This document shows, piece after piece, positions 6,178-6,926 of a stretch of 6,926 nucleotides of DNA. This DNA comes from Solirubrobacteraceae bacterium (lineage in GTDB: Bacteria > Actinomycetota > Thermoleophilia > Solirubrobacterales > Solirubrobacteraceae): NCBI GenBank assembly GCA_030043235.1, contig JASHYF010000117.1, forward strand, positions 1 through 6,926, read 5' to 3'. The notes beneath the pieces are model-generated. The model searched no databases, had not been told where the DNA came from, and saw only the letters and a list, made by a program, of their open reading frames with translations. The position numbers and the translations under genes were made by a program. Positions within the stretch are counted from its first letter, which is position 1, and every line of letters begins with the position of its first letter.

Positions 6178-6625
6178 AGCGCCCCTCTTCGATGCGGTGG
6201 CGCTGCCCGCGGGCGAGCTCGGCGCGCAGGGGGATGGTGTCGAGGTACTCGACGATCGCCCTCGCCTCCAGGCCGACGCGGGTGTTGCGGTCGCGCTCGA
6301 GCAGGCGGCGACCGTCGCGGATCGCGCGGTGGCGGATCAGCGGCGGGGCGTGGTTGAGGGGGACGACGTCCACTTCGTCGGTGCCGAGCGCGCCGGCGGC
6401 GTCGCGGGCGAGCTCCAGGCGAAGTTGTAGGAGCTCCGCGGGGTCGAGCGAGGGGTCGTGCCAGAAGGCGACATCGACGTCCGACAGCGGGCCGGCCGTG
6501 CCGCGGGCGTGGGAGCCGATCAGCATCGCCGCCACCACGCCGTCGCGGTCCAACGCGCGGGCGAGCCGTCCGAGGGCGGCGTCGTCGAGCGCGGGGACAC
6601 GGGAGCGCTCGTCGATGACGGTCAT
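6164..6625 (-). CDS. mntA: MntA-like minimal nucleotidyltransferase antitoxin
   Basis: This 153-residue protein has the minimal nucleotidyltransferase signature: Gly37-Ser38 in IGSHARG, then SDVD at 48-51 giving metal-binding Asp49 and Asp51, and a third carboxylate at Asp86 in EVDVV. The segment after it (PLNHAPPLIRHR ... LLERD) matches the MntA branch paired with DUF86/HepT toxins. In characterised pairs MntA neutralises HepT by adding AMP to the tyrosine of RX4HXY. ATG 6625 is the first start in frame after the CRISPR array; the frame stays open further upstream to 6859, but that part reads through CRISPR repeats. The hepT-like gene overlaps its end by 14 nt. Only 46 bp separate the start from the last repeat, and I see no clear promoter or Shine-Dalgarno sequence there. 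Confidence 0.88.
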   Translation of the reverse strand: MTVIDERSRVPALDDAALGRLARALDRDGVVAAMLIGSHARGTAGPLSDVDVAFWHDPSLDPAELLQLRLELARDAAGALGTDEVDVVPLNHAPPLIRHRAIRDGRRLLERDRNTRVGLEARAIVEYLDTIPLRAELARGQRHRIEEGRFGRR

Positions 6626-6671
6626 GCGGTCATTGTCGCGGATGGGACGGACCCAGGCCCGAGCGCCACGC

Positions 6672-6926
6672 GCTTCAGCGGAGCCGGGAAGTGACTTCCC
6701 AGTGACCCCGGCATGCCCGGGAAGCAATTGCCGGCTGGCCCACGCTTCAACGGAGCCGGGATCACTTCGCCCGGTGACTTGGAGCCGGTGTCGGGCAAGG
6801 CGACACGGAAGGTGCTTCAACGGAGCCGGGGAATCACTTCCCCGGTGACACCTCGGCATTACCAGCGACGGCCAGCGATCCTTCGCTTCAACGGAGCCGG
6901 GGAATCACTTCCCCGGTGACCTGGCT
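6672..6926 (-). CRISPR. CRISPR array, leader-distal end, truncated by the window edge
   Basis: Four repeats are visible: 6672-6706 (35 nt, diverged), 6744-6778 (35 nt, one base shorter and diverged), 6814-6849 and 6885-6920 (36 nt, identical to each other). The spacers are 6707-6743 (37 nt), 6779-6813 (35 nt) and 6850-6884 (35 nt), and a fourth begins at 6921. On the plus strand the consensus is GCTTCAACGGAG, stem CCGGGGAA, loop TCAC, stem TTCCCCGG, tail TGAC, with a perfect 8-bp hairpin. The minus-strand repeat ends GTTGAAGC, like the 8-nt crRNA handle of many type I and III repeats. Repeat decay on the left also marks that side as the old, leader-distal end. Both signs place the leader and transcription start to the right, outside the window. 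No cas gene is visible, so the subtype is unassigned. Confidence 0.93.

Noticed and set aside
6779..6790. Repeat-like GGAGCCGG at the start of spacer 2
   Set aside because: Only 8 nt of identity; too short to call a further degenerate repeat.
5880..6848. Plus-strand open frames across hepT, mntA and the array
   Set aside because: They cross CRISPR repeats and the antisense of mntA, with no recognisable domain.
6626..6859. N-terminal extension of mntA to an upstream ATG at 6859
   Set aside because: The extension would translate CRISPR repeats and spacers; ATG 6625 gives the normal MntA length.

Overview
The window is very GC-rich and every gene I can support lies on the minus strand. Codon use, the protein families and the gene order point to a high-GC actinobacterium. 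A lineage such as Thermoleophilia/Solirubrobacterales is possible, but this is inference. The sequence reads most naturally from right to left.

Right end (about 6672-6926): the leader-distal end of a CRISPR array. It has four 35-36 nt repeats and three complete spacers, and it runs off the window edge. The two leftmost repeats are degenerate. The repeat's 3' end on the minus strand (GTTGAAGC) suggests that the array is transcribed toward the left. No cas genes are visible.

Middle right (5892-6625): an MntA/HepT (nucleotidyltransferase/HEPN) toxin-antitoxin pair begins 46 bp past the array. The mntA-like antitoxin looks intact. The hepT-like toxin gene seems broken: its N- and C-terminal parts lie in different frames and the middle of the HEPN domain is missing.

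Middle (5844-5891): a short AT-rich intergenic stretch holds a TATATA element and a perfect 6-bp inverted repeat over the tetR start codon. This is the only clear promoter/operator candidate.

Left (1-5847): a tightly overlapped fatty-acid operon in the order tetR, fadA2-like thiolase, fabG4-like ketoreductase, htdX-like MaoC hydratase, acyl-CoA dehydrogenase, and the first 19 codons of a second acyl-CoA dehydrogenase. Most junctions are 4-bp ATGA/GTGA overlaps. The tetR gene carries an apparent 1-bp frameshift in a run of G. Together the enzymes could provide dehydrogenation, hydration, ketoreduction/3-hydroxyacyl oxidation and thiolysis of acyl-CoAs. The set corresponds to the Rv0241c-Rv0244c neighbourhood of Mycobacterium tuberculosis.

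The most unusual feature is a short GC-rich DNA element found five times inside three of the enzyme genes. It is always in the same orientation and the same reading frame, encoding ASSPEGER or a close variant. It sits where each enzyme appears longer than its relatives, and it looks like a protein-coding interspersed repeat.
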